Positions 11,697-21,596 are shown, numbered from the stretch's first letter. The stretch: 64,000 nt of DNA from Pontibacter qinzhouensis (GCF_008017455.1 NZ_VRTY01000010.1:25379-89378); one strand, 5' to 3'. Program-made: numbers and translations. The notes: generated by a model from the letters alone, not told the origin.

Positions 11697-12119
11697 ATGT
11701 TACAGCCTAAAAGGACTAAATATAGAAAAATGCATAAAGGCCGCGTGAATGGTCTGGCTCATAGAGGCAGTACTATTTCATTTGGTTCCTTTGCAATCAA
11801 ATCACTTGAAGCTTCCTGGATAACAAGTCGTCAGATTGAGTCTGCGCGTATTGCTATGACCAGAGCTATGAAACGAGAAGGCCAGGTTTGGATTAGAATT
11901 TTTCCTGATAAGCCTATTACCAAGAAGCCTGCTGAAGTTCGTATGGGTAAAGGTAAAGGTTCCCCTGAGTATTGGGTAGCAGTTGTTAAACCTGGAACTA
12001 TCATGTTCGAATCTGACGGAGTTTCATTAGAAGTAGCGAAAGAGTCTTTAAGACTTGCTGCACAGAAGCTTCCGGTAAAAACAAAATTTGTAGTACGTAG
12101 AGATTACGTTGAGAAATAG
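11697..12119 (+). CDS. rplP: 50S ribosomal protein L16 (uL16)
   Basis: 140 residues. Starts [16 protein letters not shown] and contains [18 protein letters not shown], both family signatures. L16 positions the A-site tRNA and is needed for late 50S assembly. The stop is 2 bp before rpmC. Confidence 0.97.
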   Translation: MLQPKRTKYRKMHKGRVNGLAHRGSTISFGSFAIKSLEASWITSRQIESARIAMTRAMKREGQVWIRIFPDKPITKKPAEVRMGKGKGSPEYWVAVVKPGTIMFESDGVSLEVAKESLRLAAQKLPVKTKFVVRRDYVEK

Positions 12120-12121
12120 TT

Positions 12122-12322
12122 ATGAAAAATTCAGAGATAAAGGCTTTATCTTTAGACGAGCTAAAAGAGAAGCTAAGCGCTGAGAGCTCTAATATGCAAA
12201 ACCTGCGTTTTGCACATGCCATATCTCCACTGGAGAACCCAATGAGAATACGTGAGACTAAGCGTGTAATTGCCAGACTGAATACAGAGATTCGTCGTCG
12301 TGAATTAGAAGCTAAATCTTAA
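12122..12322 (+). CDS. rpmC: 50S ribosomal protein L29 (uL29)
   Basis: 66 residues; two-helix protein near the tunnel exit next to L23. Typical MKNSEIKALSLDELKEKL start and RETKRVIARLNTEIRRRE second helix. Lies between rplP and rpsQ as in nearly all bacteria. Confidence 0.96.
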   Translation: MKNSEIKALSLDELKEKLSAESSNMQNLRFAHAISPLENPMRIRETKRVIARLNTEIRRRELEAKS

Positions 12323-12336
12323 TTACTTAAAAGATC

Positions 12337-12594
12337 ATGGAAGAGAGAAATCTTAGAAAAGAAAGAAGTGGTAAGGTTGTTAGCAACAAGATGGACAAAT
12401 CTATCACTGTACTTGTGGAAAGCAAAATGAAACATCCGATGTACGGAAAATTCGTTAACAAATCCACAAAATTCATGGCGCACGATGAAAAAAATGAATG
12501 CAACATTGGAGACACTGTTCGTATTCAGGAAACTCGTCCGCTTAGCAAGAACAAAAACTGGCGTTTAGTTGAAATAATAGAAAGGGCGAAATAA
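12337..12594 (+). CDS. rpsQ: 30S ribosomal protein S17 (uS17)
   Basis: 85 residues, OB-fold primary 16S-binding protein. The signature [19 protein letters not shown] and the [17 protein letters not shown] segment are intact. rplN starts one base after the stop codon. Confidence 0.97.
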   Translation: MEERNLRKERSGKVVSNKMDKSITVLVESKMKHPMYGKFVNKSTKFMAHDEKNECNIGDTVRIQETRPLSKNKNWRLVEIIERAK

Positions 12595-12595
12595 A

Positions 12596-12964
12596 ATGAT
12601 ACAACAGGAATCAAGATTAACTGTGGCTGACAATAGCGGCGCAAAAGAGGTTCTGTGCATTCGTGTGTTAGGTGGTACTGGTAAAAAGTATGCCTCTATC
12701 GGAGATAGAATAGTTGTAACTGTTAAATCAGCTCTTTCTTCTGGTAACGTAAAAAAAGGAACTGTTTCTAAGGCAGTTATTGTAAGAACAAAGAAAGAAG
12801 TCAGGAGAAAAGACGGGTCTTATATCCGTTTTGATGATAACGCAGCCGTATTACTTAATGCGAACAATGAACCACGTGGTACGCGGATTTTCGGACCGGT
12901 TGCTCGTGAACTGCGTGAAAAACAGTTTATGAAAATTGTTTCGTTGGCACCTGAAGTTCTTTAA
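12596..12964 (+). CDS. rplN: 50S ribosomal protein L14 (uL14)
   Basis: 122 residues, exactly the usual length. [18 protein letters not shown] start and the [21 protein letters not shown]-terminus match the family. L14 forms intersubunit bridges and is the docking point of the silencing factor RsfS in other bacteria. Confidence 0.97.
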   Translation: MIQQESRLTVADNSGAKEVLCIRVLGGTGKKYASIGDRIVVTVKSALSSGNVKKGTVSKAVIVRTKKEVRRKDGSYIRFDDNAAVLLNANNEPRGTRIFGPVARELREKQFMKIVSLAPEVL

Positions 12965-12984
12965 TCCCTAATTCAGAATTAATA

Positions 12985-13308
12985 ATGAATAAGAATAAAC
13001 TTCATGTAAAAACTGGCGATACAGTTAAAGTAATTGCTGGTGACGAGCGTGGCAAAACAGGCCGCATTGTTTCTGTAAATATTGAGAAGCAAAAAGTAGT
13101 AATTGAGGGTTTAAACTTAGTTACTAAACACACTAAACCTAGTGCTAAAAATCCACAAGGTGGTATTTCAAAGGTAGAAGCTCCCATTCATGTGAGCAAC
13201 GTTGCAATTGTGGATCCTAAATCGGGTGAAATAACAAAAACTGCCAGAAGAACAAATAGCGAAGGTAAAACAGAGCGTTATTCTAAAAAGACAGGAGAAG
13301 TAATTTAA
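12985..13308 (+). CDS. rplX: 50S ribosomal protein L24 (uL24)
   Basis: 107 residues with the N-terminal KOW motif ([20 protein letters not shown]). L24 is an early 50S assembly initiator. The stop is 1 bp before rplE. Confidence 0.97.
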   Translation: MNKNKLHVKTGDTVKVIAGDERGKTGRIVSVNIEKQKVVIEGLNLVTKHTKPSAKNPQGGISKVEAPIHVSNVAIVDPKSGEITKTARRTNSEGKTERYSKKTGEVI

Positions 13309-13309
13309 T

Positions 13310-13864
13310 ATGGCTACTGCAAGATTTAAAGAAATATATCAAAAGGATGTAGTTCCTGCCCTGAAAGAGAAGTTCCAGTACAAGAACATCATGCAGGTGC
13401 CAAAGCTTACTAAAATCTCCATCAACAAAGGTATTGGTGCTGCTGTTGCGGATAAGAAGTTAGTTGATATTGGTGTTGAAGAGTTGTCTACTATTACGGG
13501 TCAGAAGGCTGTTGCTACCATAGCTAAAAAATCTGTCTCGAACTTTAAACTTCGTGAAGGAATGCCAATCGGTGCCCGTGTTACATTAAGAGGCGAGAAG
13601 ATGTACGAATTCCTCGATCGTTTATTAACGATTGCACTACCTAGGGTTCGTGATTTTAGAGGCGTTAGTGACAAAGGATTTGATGGCCGTGGCAACTATA
13701 CACTCGGTGTTAAAGAGCAGATCATTTTCCCGGAAATTAGCATTGACAAGATCAAAGCAATAAGTGGTATGGACATAACATTTGTAACGACAGCTCAGAC
13801 TGACGAAGAAAGCTATGAACTTCTTAAAGCATTTGGTATGCCTTTCACTAATATTAATAAATAA
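13310..13864 (+). CDS. rplE: 50S ribosomal protein L5 (uL5)
   Basis: 184 residues; binds 5S rRNA and contacts the P-site tRNA. Conserved [30 protein letters not shown] and [17 protein letters not shown] segments (parts shown). rpsN follows 5 bp later. Confidence 0.97.
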   Translation: MATARFKEIYQKDVVPALKEKFQYKNIMQVPKLTKISINKGIGAAVADKKLVDIGVEELSTITGQKAVATIAKKSVSNFKLREGMPIGARVTLRGEKMYEFLDRLLTIALPRVRDFRGVSDKGFDGRGNYTLGVKEQIIFPEISIDKIKAISGMDITFVTTAQTDEESYELLKAFGMPFTNINK

Positions 13865-13869
13865 ACAAA

Positions 13870-14139
13870 ATGGCGAAAGAAGCAATAAAAGCAAGAGAGC
13901 TTAAGAGACAGAAGTTGGTAGCTAAGTATGCCACTAAAAGAGCTGAGCTGAAAGCAAAAGGAGATTACGAAGGTTTAGATAAATTACCGAAAAATTCTTC
14001 TCCTGTAAGACTACATAATCGTTGCAAACTTACCGGAAGACCAAGAGGATATATGAGAAAGTTTGGTATCTCTCGTGTTACTTTCAGAGAGCTTGCTTCT
14101 GCTGGTAAAATTCCTGGTGTAACTAAAGCTAGCTGGTAA
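13870..14139 (+). CDS. rpsN: 30S ribosomal protein S14 (uS14), zinc-free long form
   Basis: 89 residues. This is the long paralogue without a zinc site: the short zinc form has two CxxC pairs, while only one Cys is seen here ([19 protein letters not shown]). Ends [10 protein letters not shown], the classical C-terminus. Last gene before the internal rpsH promoter, with a 79-bp gap that is unusually wide for this cluster. Confidence 0.97.
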   Translation: MAKEAIKARELKRQKLVAKYATKRAELKAKGDYEGLDKLPKNSSPVRLHNRCKLTGRPRGYMRKFGISRVTFRELASAGKIPGVTKASW

Positions 14140-14153
14140 AATTTGCGAACAGG

Positions 14154-14185
14154 TTGCAAAAGTTGAAAATATTTTTGTATCTTTG
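14154..14185 (+). promoter_or_regulatory. Internal promoter between rpsN and rpsH
   Basis: TTG at 14154-14156 and TAtcTTTG at 14178-14185 with a 21-nt spacer, the same boxes and spacing as the rplC promoter. The predicted start near 14192 leaves a leader of about 27 nt to the rpsH ATG. It would let the rpsH-to-rplQ half of the cluster be transcribed on its own; no terminator was seen between rpsN and this site, so read-through is also likely. Confidence 0.75.
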
Positions 14186-14218
14186 CGGCTCGCTTATAAA
14201 AAAGCAATTATTAAAAGT

Positions 14219-14617
14219 ATGAACTCAGATCCAATAGCAGATTATTTAACTAGACTCAGAAACGCAATTAAAGCGAATCACAGGGTTGTTGAAATACCAT
14301 CTAGCAATATCAAAAAAGAGATTACGAAAGTATTATACGACAAAGGATATATTCAAAGTTACAAATTTGATGATTCCGGAGTTCAAGGTACCATCAAGGT
14401 CGCTCTGAAATACAATCCTAGCACTAAGCAGTCTGCTATTGTGAAATTAGAGAGGATAAGTAAGCCAGGGCTACGTAAGTACACTGGTCATGATAACCTA
14501 CCTAGAGTGTTAAATGGTCTCGGTATCTCAATTCTTTCAACATCAAAAGGTGTAATGACAGAAAAAGAAGCTAGAGATCAAAACATCGGCGGCGAAGTTT
14601 TATGTTACGTTTATTAA
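14219..14617 (+). CDS. rpsH: 30S ribosomal protein S8 (uS8)
   Basis: 132 residues. Start ATG 14219 (MNSDPIADYLTRLRNA) matches the family; an upstream in-frame TTG at 14183 lies inside the -7 box and cannot be the start. C-terminal TSKGVMTEKEARDQNIGGE is the conserved 16S-binding segment. In E. coli S8 is the spc operon repressor. First gene after the internal promoter. Confidence 0.97.
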   Translation: MNSDPIADYLTRLRNAIKANHRVVEIPSSNIKKEITKVLYDKGYIQSYKFDDSGVQGTIKVALKYNPSTKQSAIVKLERISKPGLRKYTGHDNLPRVLNGLGISILSTSKGVMTEKEARDQNIGGEVLCYVY

Positions 14618-14620
14618 TAT

Positions 14621-14626
14621 AGGAGG
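14621..14626 (+). promoter_or_regulatory. Strong Shine-Dalgarno sequence before rplF
   Basis: AGGAGG, 7 nt before the rplF ATG. It stands out because no other ribosomal protein gene in the window has one, as expected for Bacteroidota, where the anti-Shine-Dalgarno end of 16S rRNA is largely hidden. Confidence 0.7.
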
Positions 14627-14633
14627 GTAGACA

Positions 14634-15188
14634 ATGTCACGTATAGGAAAATTGCCAATCAACCTGTCCACTGGTATCGAAGTTTCAGTTTCTGATCAAA
14701 ATTTAGTTACTGTAAAAGGACCAAAAGGCTCTTTATCAACTCAGGTTGATAAAGACATTATTATAAAACAAGAGGAAAATCAACTTATTGTAGATCGTCC
14801 TACTGAGCAGAAACGTCATAAAGCTATGCACGGTTTATACCGTTCGCTTATCTTTAATATGATCGAAGGTGTTACTAAGGGGTATCAGGAAAAACTTGAA
14901 CTTGTTGGTGTAGGTTACAAAGCTGCTATGCAAGGTAAAGTTCTTGAACTGTCGTTAGGATATTCTCATAATATCTTTATGACAATGCCTGAAGAAGTAA
15001 CTGCAACTGCTGTTACTGAAAAAGGTAAAGCACCTGTTATTACTCTTGAAAGCAATGACAAGCAACTTATCGGTCAGGTTGCTGCTAAAATCAGATCACT
15101 CCGCAAGGTAGAGCCTTACAAAGGTAAAGGTATTCGTTTTGTCGGTGAAGTTGTAAGAAGAAAAGCTGGTAAGACAGCATCTAAATAA
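14634..15188 (+). CDS. rplF: 50S ribosomal protein L6 (uL6)
   Basis: 184 residues; two tandem copies of the L6 fold near the factor-binding site. [17 protein letters not shown] start and the [20 protein letters not shown]-terminus match the family. Its ATG is preceded by a perfect AGGAGG at 7-nt spacing, unlike its neighbours. rplR follows after 8 bp. Confidence 0.97.
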   Translation: MSRIGKLPINLSTGIEVSVSDQNLVTVKGPKGSLSTQVDKDIIIKQEENQLIVDRPTEQKRHKAMHGLYRSLIFNMIEGVTKGYQEKLELVGVGYKAAMQGKVLELSLGYSHNIFMTMPEEVTATAVTEKGKAPVITLESNDKQLIGQVAAKIRSLRKVEPYKGKGIRFVGEVVRRKAGKTASK

Positions 15189-15196
15189 TCATCATC

Positions 15197-15547
15197 ATGT
15201 CTGCTAAGAAAGTACAAAGAAGACTCAGAATTAAGCAAGGTATCAGGAATAAAATCGCTGGTACCCCTGAAAGGCCACGATTATCTGTATTTAGAAGTAA
15301 TAAATTTATTTACGCACAGATAATTGATGATACTACTGGTGTGACACTAGCGGCAGCCTCTTCAGCTAAACTTGATGATGTTGCTAAAGCAAATGTTGAA
15401 ACATCTGGCAAAGTAGGTAAAGCAATTGCTGAAATAGCCTTAGGTAAGGGTATTACTCAAGTTGTTTTTGACCGTTCTGGTTATTTATACCATGGCAAAG
15501 TAAAATCATTGGCAGAAGGTGCTCGCGAAGCAGGTCTTAAATTCTAG
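15197..15547 (+). CDS. rplR: 50S ribosomal protein L18 (uL18)
   Basis: 116 residues; binds 5S rRNA with L5. [20 protein letters not shown] start and the [21 protein letters not shown]-terminus (conserved Asp-Arg-Ser/Gly-Gly-Tyr motif) are intact. rpsE follows after 6 bp. Confidence 0.97.
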   Translation: MSAKKVQRRLRIKQGIRNKIAGTPERPRLSVFRSNKFIYAQIIDDTTGVTLAAASSAKLDDVAKANVETSGKVGKAIAEIALGKGITQVVFDRSGYLYHGKVKSLAEGAREAGLKF

Positions 15548-15553
15548 AAAGTT

Positions 15554-16072
15554 ATGTTAAAGAATAATATTCGTAGTGTAAAGGCTAGCGAAATCGAGCT
15601 TAAAGAGAAAGTTGTAGCTATCAATCGCGTTGCCAAAGTTGTTAAAGGTGGTAGAAGATTTAGCTTTGCTGCTATTGTTGTAGTTGGCGATGGTAATGGG
15701 GTTGTTGGCTACGGTTTGGGGAAAGCAAATGAAGTAACTGATGCCATTGCTAAAGGTATAGATGATGCTAAGAAGAATCTTGTAAAGGTACCTTTGTACC
15801 ATCATACAGTTCCTCATGCTATGGAGGGTAAATATTCTGGAGGATTTGTGTTAGTTAAGCCGGCAGCGGCTGGTACAGGAGTAATTGCCGGTGGTGCTAT
15901 GCGTGCCGTTTTAGAAAGCGCTGGTATTAAAGACGTACTTTGCAAATCTAAAGGCTCGTCTAACCCACATAACGTGGTGAAAGCTACTTTTGATGCGCTC
16001 TCTAAAATGCGTGACCCATTAGCAGTTGCTCAACAACGTGGTGTTAATTTACAAAAAGTTTTTAACGGATAA
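15554..16072 (+). CDS. rpsE: 30S ribosomal protein S5 (uS5)
   Basis: 172 residues; double-stranded-RNA-binding N-terminal domain ([20 protein letters not shown]) that contacts the decoding site, then the [17 protein letters not shown] domain. Involved in fidelity and in spectinomycin binding in other species. rpmD begins 5 bp downstream. Confidence 0.97.
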   Translation: MLKNNIRSVKASEIELKEKVVAINRVAKVVKGGRRFSFAAIVVVGDGNGVVGYGLGKANEVTDAIAKGIDDAKKNLVKVPLYHHTVPHAMEGKYSGGFVLVKPAAAGTGVIAGGAMRAVLESAGIKDVLCKSKGSSNPHNVVKATFDALSKMRDPLAVAQQRGVNLQKVFNG

Positions 16073-16077
16073 GGGAA

Positions 16078-16257
16078 ATGGCTAAGGTTACTATTACACA
16101 AGTTAAAAGCATTATAGATAAACCCAAGAATCAAAAGCTTACTATTCAAGCTTTGGGTCTTGGTAAAATTAGCAAATCAGTAACTGTTGAATTAACTCCA
16201 CAGATTGCTGGTATGGTTAATAAGGTTCAACATTTGGTAGAAGTAAAAGACATATAA
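16078..16257 (+). CDS. rpmD: 50S ribosomal protein L30 (uL30)
   Basis: 59-residue protein read directly from the sequence: it starts MAKVTITQVKSIIDKPKNQK and ends LVEVKDI with stop TAA at 16255-16257. The I-x4-KPKNQK-T-x-ALGLGKI pattern is the L30 signature. It fits exactly between rpsE (5-bp gap) and rplO (1-bp gap), its invariant place in spc operons. Confidence 0.96.
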   Translation: MAKVTITQVKSIIDKPKNQKLTIQALGLGKISKSVTVELTPQIAGMVNKVQHLVEVKDI

Positions 16258-16258
16258 G

Positions 16259-16705
16259 ATGTATTTAAGTTCATTACAACCTGCAGAAGGATCTGTTAAG
16301 ACCAGAAAGAGAATCGGTAGAGGTACTGGTTCAGGTAGAGGAGGAACTTCTACCAGAGGTCACAAAGGTGCAAAATCACGATCAGGTTATTCTCAAAAAT
16401 CTGGCTTTGAAGGTGGTCAGATGCCATTACAGAGGCGCGTGCCTAAGTTTGGCTTCAAAAACATTAACAGAGTTGAATACAAAGCTATCAATCTAGATAT
16501 TCTTCAGTCATTAATTGAGTCTTCTGAAGTCACTGTTCTGAACTTTGACTTTTTTAAAGCTAATGGATTAGTATCTAAAAATGACAGAGTTAAGATTTTA
16601 GGTAGAGGCGAGATAACTAAAGGTGTTGAAGTACACGCTCATGCGTTTTCTAAAACAGCTACAGAATCTATAGAAAAAGCAGGCGGTAAAACAGTAGCTC
16701 TATAA
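16259..16705 (+). CDS. rplO: 50S ribosomal protein L15 (uL15)
   Basis: 148 residues. Gly/Arg-rich N-terminal arm (RIGRGTGSGRGGTSTRGHKG) that threads into 23S rRNA, then the FEGGQMPLQRRVPKFGF signature. Late 50S assembly protein. secY follows after 7 bp, as in most bacteria. Confidence 0.97.
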   Translation: MYLSSLQPAEGSVKTRKRIGRGTGSGRGGTSTRGHKGAKSRSGYSQKSGFEGGQMPLQRRVPKFGFKNINRVEYKAINLDILQSLIESSEVTVLNFDFFKANGLVSKNDRVKILGRGEITKGVEVHAHAFSKTATESIEKAGGKTVAL

Positions 16706-16712
16706 TATTTGT

Positions 16713-18020
16713 ATGAAGAAGTTTATAACAACATTAAAGAACATTTTTGCTATTGAAGATTTAAGGATTAGAATTCTTAACACCTTAGGTTTTATAGCTA
16801 TATTCAGATTAGGTTCTTTTGTTGTTTTACCTGGCATTGACCCTAACCAACTAAAAGCGAATACAGGTGGTTTATTTGGCCTGTTAGATACTTTCTTAGG
16901 TGGCGCATTTAGCAATGCGTCCATCTTTGCGTTAGGTATCATGCCGTACATATCAGCTTCTATCGTATTACAGCTTCTTACAATAGCCGTTCCGTATTTT
17001 CAAAAAATGCAGAAGGAGGGTGAGTCTGGTCGAAAGAAAATCAATCAGATTACCCGAGTTCTTACCATATTTATTACGCTTGCACAAGCTGTTGGATTTG
17101 TAGCCACTATTAATAGTGAAGCTATTGCCATTAACACCACGCTCTTTACCATTTTATCTATGATTGTGCTTACATCTGGTACCATATTCTGTATGTGGTT
17201 AGGTGAGCGGATTACAGATAAAGGGATCGGTAATGGTATATCAATGCTGATTATGATCGGCATTATCTCCAGATTCCCGGGAGCATTAGTAGCAGAATTT
17301 ATTTCTAACCAAGCATTTGTATTCTTAATTGAACTTGCTGTTCTTTTCTTTGTGGTTATGTCGGTTGTAATGTTAACTCAAGCAATCAGACGTATCCCTG
17401 TTCAGTATGCTAAACAAGTAGGAGGCAGTTCTTTATATTCTGGTCAGCGCCAGTTTATTCCTATGAAAGTTAATGCTGCAGGTGTAATGCCAATTATATT
17501 CGCTCAGTCTCTCATGTTCCTGCCTTCTATGATTGCATCTATATGGGCTGATACAAATGATACTGCGAATTACATAGGATCTACATTCTCTGACTTTACT
17601 TCTTGGCAGTACAATCTAGTGTTTGGTTTAATGATTCTGATTTTTACCTACTTTTATACTGCTATTAGTGTAAATCCAAACCAAATTGCTGATGATTTGA
17701 AAAGAAGTGGTGGTTTTGTACCGGGTATTAAGCCTGGTAAAGCAACATCGGAATATATTGATGCTATTCTTACCAGAATTACACTACCAGGAGCAATTTA
17801 CTTAGCTTTAGTAGCGATATTTCCTGCCATTGCTATGTTATTAGGTGTTACCAGAGAGTTTTCCCAATTCTTTGGAGGGACTTCACTTATCATTATGGTA
17901 GGTGTAGTTTTAGATACCCTACAGCAAATTGAAAGTTATTTATTAATGAAACATTACGATGGCATGATGAAATCTGGTAAGCTAAGAGGCCGTACAGAGA
18001 ATATCGCCATGGTATCCTGA
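16713..18020 (+). CDS. secY: Preprotein translocase channel subunit SecY
   Basis: 435 residues, ten hydrophobic transmembrane segments. Plug region near FRLGSFVVLPGIDPNQL, the SecY signature 1 (ALGIMPYISASIVLQLL) and the cytoplasmic loop arginines (GFVPGIKPGKATSEYID) that bind SecA and ribosomes are present. SecA is also in this window at 35794. Followed by map after 3 bp. Confidence 0.97.
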   Translation: MKKFITTLKNIFAIEDLRIRILNTLGFIAIFRLGSFVVLPGIDPNQLKANTGGLFGLLDTFLGGAFSNASIFALGIMPYISASIVLQLLTIAVPYFQKMQKEGESGRKKINQITRVLTIFITLAQAVGFVATINSEAIAINTTLFTILSMIVLTSGTIFCMWLGERITDKGIGNGISMLIMIGIISRFPGALVAEFISNQAFVFLIELAVLFFVVMSVVMLTQAIRRIPVQYAKQVGGSSLYSGQRQFIPMKVNAAGVMPIIFAQSLMFLPSMIASIWADTNDTANYIGSTFSDFTSWQYNLVFGLMILIFTYFYTAISVNPNQIADDLKRSGGFVPGIKPGKATSEYIDAILTRITLPGAIYLALVAIFPAIAMLLGVTREFSQFFGGTSLIIMVGVVLDTLQQIESYLLMKHYDGMMKSGKLRGRTENIAMVS

Positions 18021-18023
18021 TAA

Positions 18024-18794
18024 ATGGTTTTTTACAAAAACGAAGAAGAAATTGAGCTACTTCGCCAGAGTGCTTTGATTTTAAGCAAAGCTCATGGCGA
18101 AATAGCTCTTCTTATAAAGGAAGGTGTCACTACCGCAGTACTTGATCGTCGTGCGGAAGAGTTTATTAAAGATAATGGCGGTCAACCATCTTTTTTGAAC
18201 TATAATGGTTTTCCATATAGTTTATGTATATCAGTAAACTCTACTGTTGTGCATGGCATGCCAAGTAAGTATGCTTTACAAGACGGTGATATAATTTCTG
18301 TTGATTGTGGTGTTTTCTATAATGGGTTTCATAGTGATTGTGCCTATACCCACGCAGTTGGAAATGTTTCAGACGACGTAAGGAAACTTTTAACAGTCAC
18401 TGAAGAATCTTTGTACAAAGGTATTGAGAAAGCAGTTATTGGTTCGCGGATCGGTGATGTCAGTTATGCGGTTCAACAACATGCTGAAAGTCATGGCTAC
18501 ACAGTTGTTCGGGAATTAGTTGGCCATGGTTTAGGCCGTAATTTACACGAAGGACCTGAAGTCCCTAATTATGGGAAACGTGGGCAAGGCTTGAAATTGC
18601 AAAATGGTCTCGTTATCGCCATTGAACCTATGATTAACCTAGGAACAAGACAGATTGTTCAGGAAGACGATGGTTGGACAATCCGAACTAAAGATAATAA
18701 ACCATCTGCGCATTTTGAACACACTGTGGTGGTAAGAAAAGATGCAGCAGAAATTTTAACAACTTTTGATTATATACAAAAAGCTAATAATTAA
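18024..18794 (+). CDS. map: Type I methionine aminopeptidase
   Basis: 256 residues; removes the initiator Met from nascent proteins. The five metal ligands are recognisable: Asp in SVDCGVFYNG, Asp in HSDCAYT, His in GHGLGRNLHEGPEVPNYG, Glu in AIEPMI and Glu in AHFEHTVVV. No zinc-finger extension, so short bacterial type. Lies between secY and infA. Confidence 0.97.
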   Translation: MVFYKNEEEIELLRQSALILSKAHGEIALLIKEGVTTAVLDRRAEEFIKDNGGQPSFLNYNGFPYSLCISVNSTVVHGMPSKYALQDGDIISVDCGVFYNGFHSDCAYTHAVGNVSDDVRKLLTVTEESLYKGIEKAVIGSRIGDVSYAVQQHAESHGYTVVRELVGHGLGRNLHEGPEVPNYGKRGQGLKLQNGLVIAIEPMINLGTRQIVQEDDGWTIRTKDNKPSAHFEHTVVVRKDAAEILTTFDYIQKANN

Positions 18795-18797
18795 TAA

Positions 18798-19016
18798 ATG
18801 GCGAAACAATCCTCTATCGAACAAGACGGTACTATTGTAGAAGCATTATCTAATGCAATGTTCCGGGTAGAGCTCGAAAATGGTCATCAGGTTGTTGCAC
18901 ATATTTCCGGTAAGATGAGAATGAATTACATAAAAATCTTACCTGGTGATAGGGTTAAACTGGAGATGTCTCCATATGATCTTACTAAAGGCAGAATTGT
19001 TTATCGATATAAATAA
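18798..19016 (+). CDS. infA: Translation initiation factor IF-1
   Basis: 72 residues, exactly the typical length, an OB-fold protein that occupies the ribosomal A site during initiation. [20 protein letters not shown] start and GRIVYRYK C-terminus match the family. Lies 3 bp after map and 5 bp before rpmJ. Confidence 0.97.
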   Translation: MAKQSSIEQDGTIVEALSNAMFRVELENGHQVVAHISGKMRMNYIKILPGDRVKLEMSPYDLTKGRIVYRYK

Positions 19017-19021
19017 ATACA

Positions 19022-19138
19022 ATGAAAGTTAAAGCATCAGTTAAGAAAAGAAGCGCTGATTGTAAAGTTATCCGCCGTAAGGGGAAGCTTTATGTAATCA
19101 ACAAAAAGAATCCAAGATATAAACAAAGACAAGGATAA
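19022..19138 (+). CDS. rpmJ: 50S ribosomal protein L36 (bL36), zinc-free form
   Basis: 38-residue protein read directly: it starts [20 protein letters not shown] and ends [11 protein letters not shown], stop at 19136-19138. Of the Cys-Cys-Cys-His zinc ligands of the classical form only one Cys remains (the others read Ser, Asn and Tyr), so it should not bind zinc. Sits between infA and rpsM in the conserved order. Confidence 0.95.
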   Translation: MKVKASVKKRSADCKVIRRKGKLYVINKKNPRYKQRQG

Positions 19139-19148
19139 TTAAAGAAGT

Positions 19149-19526
19149 ATGGCTAGAATAGCAGGAGTAGATATTCCGGATAACAAAAGAGGCGAGATTT
19201 CATTGACTTATATTTTTGGTATAGGTCGTAAGTTGTCTCAGGCAATTCTTACTAAGGCCGGGGTGGATCTTGACAAAAAAGTAAAAGACTGGACTGAGGA
19301 TGAAGCCAGCGAGATCAGAAATATTATAGCAGCAGAGCACAAAACTGAAGGTGTGCTTCGTTCTGAGGTGCAACTGCACATCAAGCGTCTGATGGATATT
19401 GGTTGTTACAGAGGTTTAAGACACCGTAAAGGTCTGCCTGTTCGCGGTCAGCGTACCAAGAACAACACCAGAACTAGAAAAGGTAAGCGTAAGACAGTTG
19501 CTAACAAGAAGAAAGCTTCTAAATAA
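19149..19526 (+). CDS. rpsM: 30S ribosomal protein S13 (uS13)
   Basis: 125 residues; contacts the P-site tRNA and bridges the subunits. [20 protein letters not shown] start, [20 protein letters not shown] signature and basic C-terminal tail ([12 protein letters not shown]). First gene of the alpha section, 10 bp after rpmJ, with no sign of a separate promoter. Confidence 0.97.
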   Translation: MARIAGVDIPDNKRGEISLTYIFGIGRKLSQAILTKAGVDLDKKVKDWTEDEASEIRNIIAAEHKTEGVLRSEVQLHIKRLMDIGCYRGLRHRKGLPVRGQRTKNNTRTRKGKRKTVANKKKASK

Positions 19527-19535
19527 TATTTGATC

Positions 19536-19928
19536 ATGGCTCAGAAAAGAAAAGATAAAGCTAAGAAACGTGTAGTAGTTGTTGAATCAACTGGCCAGGT
19601 ACACATTAAAGCTTCTTTTAACAATATCATTATCTCAATAACCAATAATGCAGGACAAGTAATATCTTGGGCTTCTGCTGGTAAAATGGGTTTTAAAGGT
19701 TCTAAAAAGAACACTCCTTACGCTGCACAAATGGCAGCTTCAGATTGCGCTAAAGTTGCCCATGATTTGGGTATGCGCAAAGCTGAAGTTTTTGTTAAAG
19801 GACCTGGTGCAGGTAGAGAGTCCGCTATCCGTACTGTGCAAAATGCAGGTATTGAAGTAACAACTATTAAAGATGTTACGCCTTTACCACACAACGGATG
19901 TCGTCCTCCAAAACGCAGAAGAGTTTAA
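19536..19928 (+). CDS. rpsK: 30S ribosomal protein S11 (uS11)
   Basis: 130 residues. Start ATG 19536 ([12 protein letters not shown]) preferred over the TTG two codons upstream. The [20 protein letters not shown] and [18 protein letters not shown] segments are the conserved mRNA-platform parts. rpsD follows after 26 bp. Confidence 0.97.
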   Translation: MAQKRKDKAKKRVVVVESTGQVHIKASFNNIIISITNNAGQVISWASAGKMGFKGSKKNTPYAAQMAASDCAKVAHDLGMRKAEVFVKGPGAGRESAIRTVQNAGIEVTTIKDVTPLPHNGCRPPKRRRV

Positions 19929-19954
19929 TTTATCTCATTACGATTTAATTAATT

Positions 19955-20560
19955 ATGGCAAGATATACTGGTCCTAAAAGCAAAATCTCCCGAAAATTCA
20001 ATGAGGAGATTTTTGGCCCAAGCAAAGCACTTAAGAAAAAAAGCTACCCTCCTGGCCAACATGGTCGCGGACGTCGCAAAAAGCAATCTGAGTATGCTGT
20101 ACAGTTAGCAGAGAAGCAGAAAGCTAAATATATATATGGGATGCTTGAAAAACAGTTTGCTAACTTGTTTGACAAAGCTCATAGAAAAGGTGGCATCACT
20201 GGTGAAAACTTATTGATCTTACTTGAATCAAGGTTAGATAACACTGTTTACCGTTTCGGTATTGCTCCAACAAGGCGTTCTGCCCGTCAGCTTGTATTGC
20301 ACAAGCACATTACAGTAAACGGTGAAATTGTAAACATTCCATCTTATAGTTTAAAAGTTGGTGATGTAGTAGCTGTAAGAGAGAAATCTAAGTCTCTTGA
20401 GGCAATTACTACCAGCCTTACAGTACGTAATGCACGTGCATTTAGCTGGTTAGAATGGGACGGTGCACAAATGGCTGGAAAGTTTGTGACTGCTCCTCAG
20501 CGTGATCAAATCCCTGAGAAAATTCAGGAACAGCTGATTGTCGAGCTTTACTCTAAGTAA
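19955..20560 (+). CDS. rpsD: 30S ribosomal protein S4 (uS4), zinc-free form
   Basis: 201 residues; primary 16S-binding assembly protein with an S4 RNA-binding domain (residues about 91-155, [20 protein letters not shown]). The N-terminal region has no Cys cluster, so this is the zinc-free form. In E. coli S4 represses the alpha operon. rpoA begins 37 bp downstream. Confidence 0.97.
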   Translation: MARYTGPKSKISRKFNEEIFGPSKALKKKSYPPGQHGRGRRKKQSEYAVQLAEKQKAKYIYGMLEKQFANLFDKAHRKGGITGENLLILLESRLDNTVYRFGIAPTRRSARQLVLHKHITVNGEIVNIPSYSLKVGDVVAVREKSKSLEAITTSLTVRNARAFSWLEWDGAQMAGKFVTAPQRDQIPEKIQEQLIVELYSK

Positions 20561-20597
20561 GCAGCTTAATCAATTTTTAACCTTTAACACTGCAAGT

Positions 20598-21587
20598 ATG
20601 TCAATATTAGCATTTCAAATGCCAGAGAAAGTTGTAATGGAAAAAGCCGACGACTTTCATGGTTTATTTGAATTCAAGCCGCTTGAAAAAGGTTACGGTG
20701 TAACCATCGGTAATGCTTTGCGAAGAATCCTGCTCTCTTCCTTAGAAGGGTATGCAGTTACGAGCATCCGCATACCTGGTGTACTGCATGAGTTCTCTTC
20801 TGTTGAAGGCGTTGTTGAGGATGTATCTGACATCATCCTTAATATGAAAATGGTTCGCTTCAAGAAAGTAGGCGAAATAGTAGACGATAAAATTACTATA
20901 ACCATTAGTGGCAAAGACACTTTCACAGCTGGTGATATCGATAAGTTCTCTACCAGCTTTGAAGTTCTTAATCCTGAGCTTGTAATTTGCAATCTCGATA
21001 AAAACATGACCTTAGAGGTTGAGCTTACTATTCAGAAAGGACGTGGTTACGTACCTGCTGATGAGAACAAGCCAGCTGATCAGGTTTTCGGATTAATTGC
21101 CATTGACGCTATTTTTACTCCTATTAAGAACGTCAAGTTCAGCGTTGAGAATACGCGTGTGGAGCAGAAAACTGACTACGAAAAACTCGTGCTCGATATC
21201 CAGACTGATGGATCTATTCATCCGGAAGATGCATTAAAAGGCGCTGCGAACATTTTGATCCAGCACTTCATGCTCTTCTCTGATAATACAATGACATTCG
21301 AGACTGCCAAACCTGAGGAAGAAGAGGTAGTTGATGAAGAACTGCTGCATATGCGCAAAGTTCTTAAAACTTCTCTTCAGGATATGGATTTGTCTGTTAG
21401 AGCTTACAACTGCCTGAAAGCTGCGGATATCAAAACCCTCGGTGATCTGGTAACGCTTGATATCTCTGACATGATGAAATTCCGTAACTTTGGTAAGAAG
21501 TCATTAACTGAATTAGAGAACCTTGTTCAGGAGAAGGGCTTGACTTTTGGAATGGACCTTTCTAAGTACAAATTAGACGAAGATTAA
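20598..21587 (+). CDS. rpoA: DNA-directed RNA polymerase subunit alpha
   Basis: 329 residues. Start ATG 20598 ([18 protein letters not shown]) chosen because the upstream start at 20538 overlaps rpsD and adds unrelated sequence. N-terminal dimerisation domain with [14 protein letters not shown], and a C-terminal domain (about 250-329) with the helix-hairpin-helix [20 protein letters not shown] that contacts UP elements and activators. Confidence 0.98.
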   Translation: MSILAFQMPEKVVMEKADDFHGLFEFKPLEKGYGVTIGNALRRILLSSLEGYAVTSIRIPGVLHEFSSVEGVVEDVSDIILNMKMVRFKKVGEIVDDKITITISGKDTFTAGDIDKFSTSFEVLNPELVICNLDKNMTLEVELTIQKGRGYVPADENKPADQVFGLIAIDAIFTPIKNVKFSVENTRVEQKTDYEKLVLDIQTDGSIHPEDALKGAANILIQHFMLFSDNTMTFETAKPEEEEVVDEELLHMRKVLKTSLQDMDLSVRAYNCLKAADIKTLGDLVTLDISDMMKFRNFGKKSLTELENLVQEKGLTFGMDLSKYKLDED

Positions 21588-21596
21588 TAATCATAC

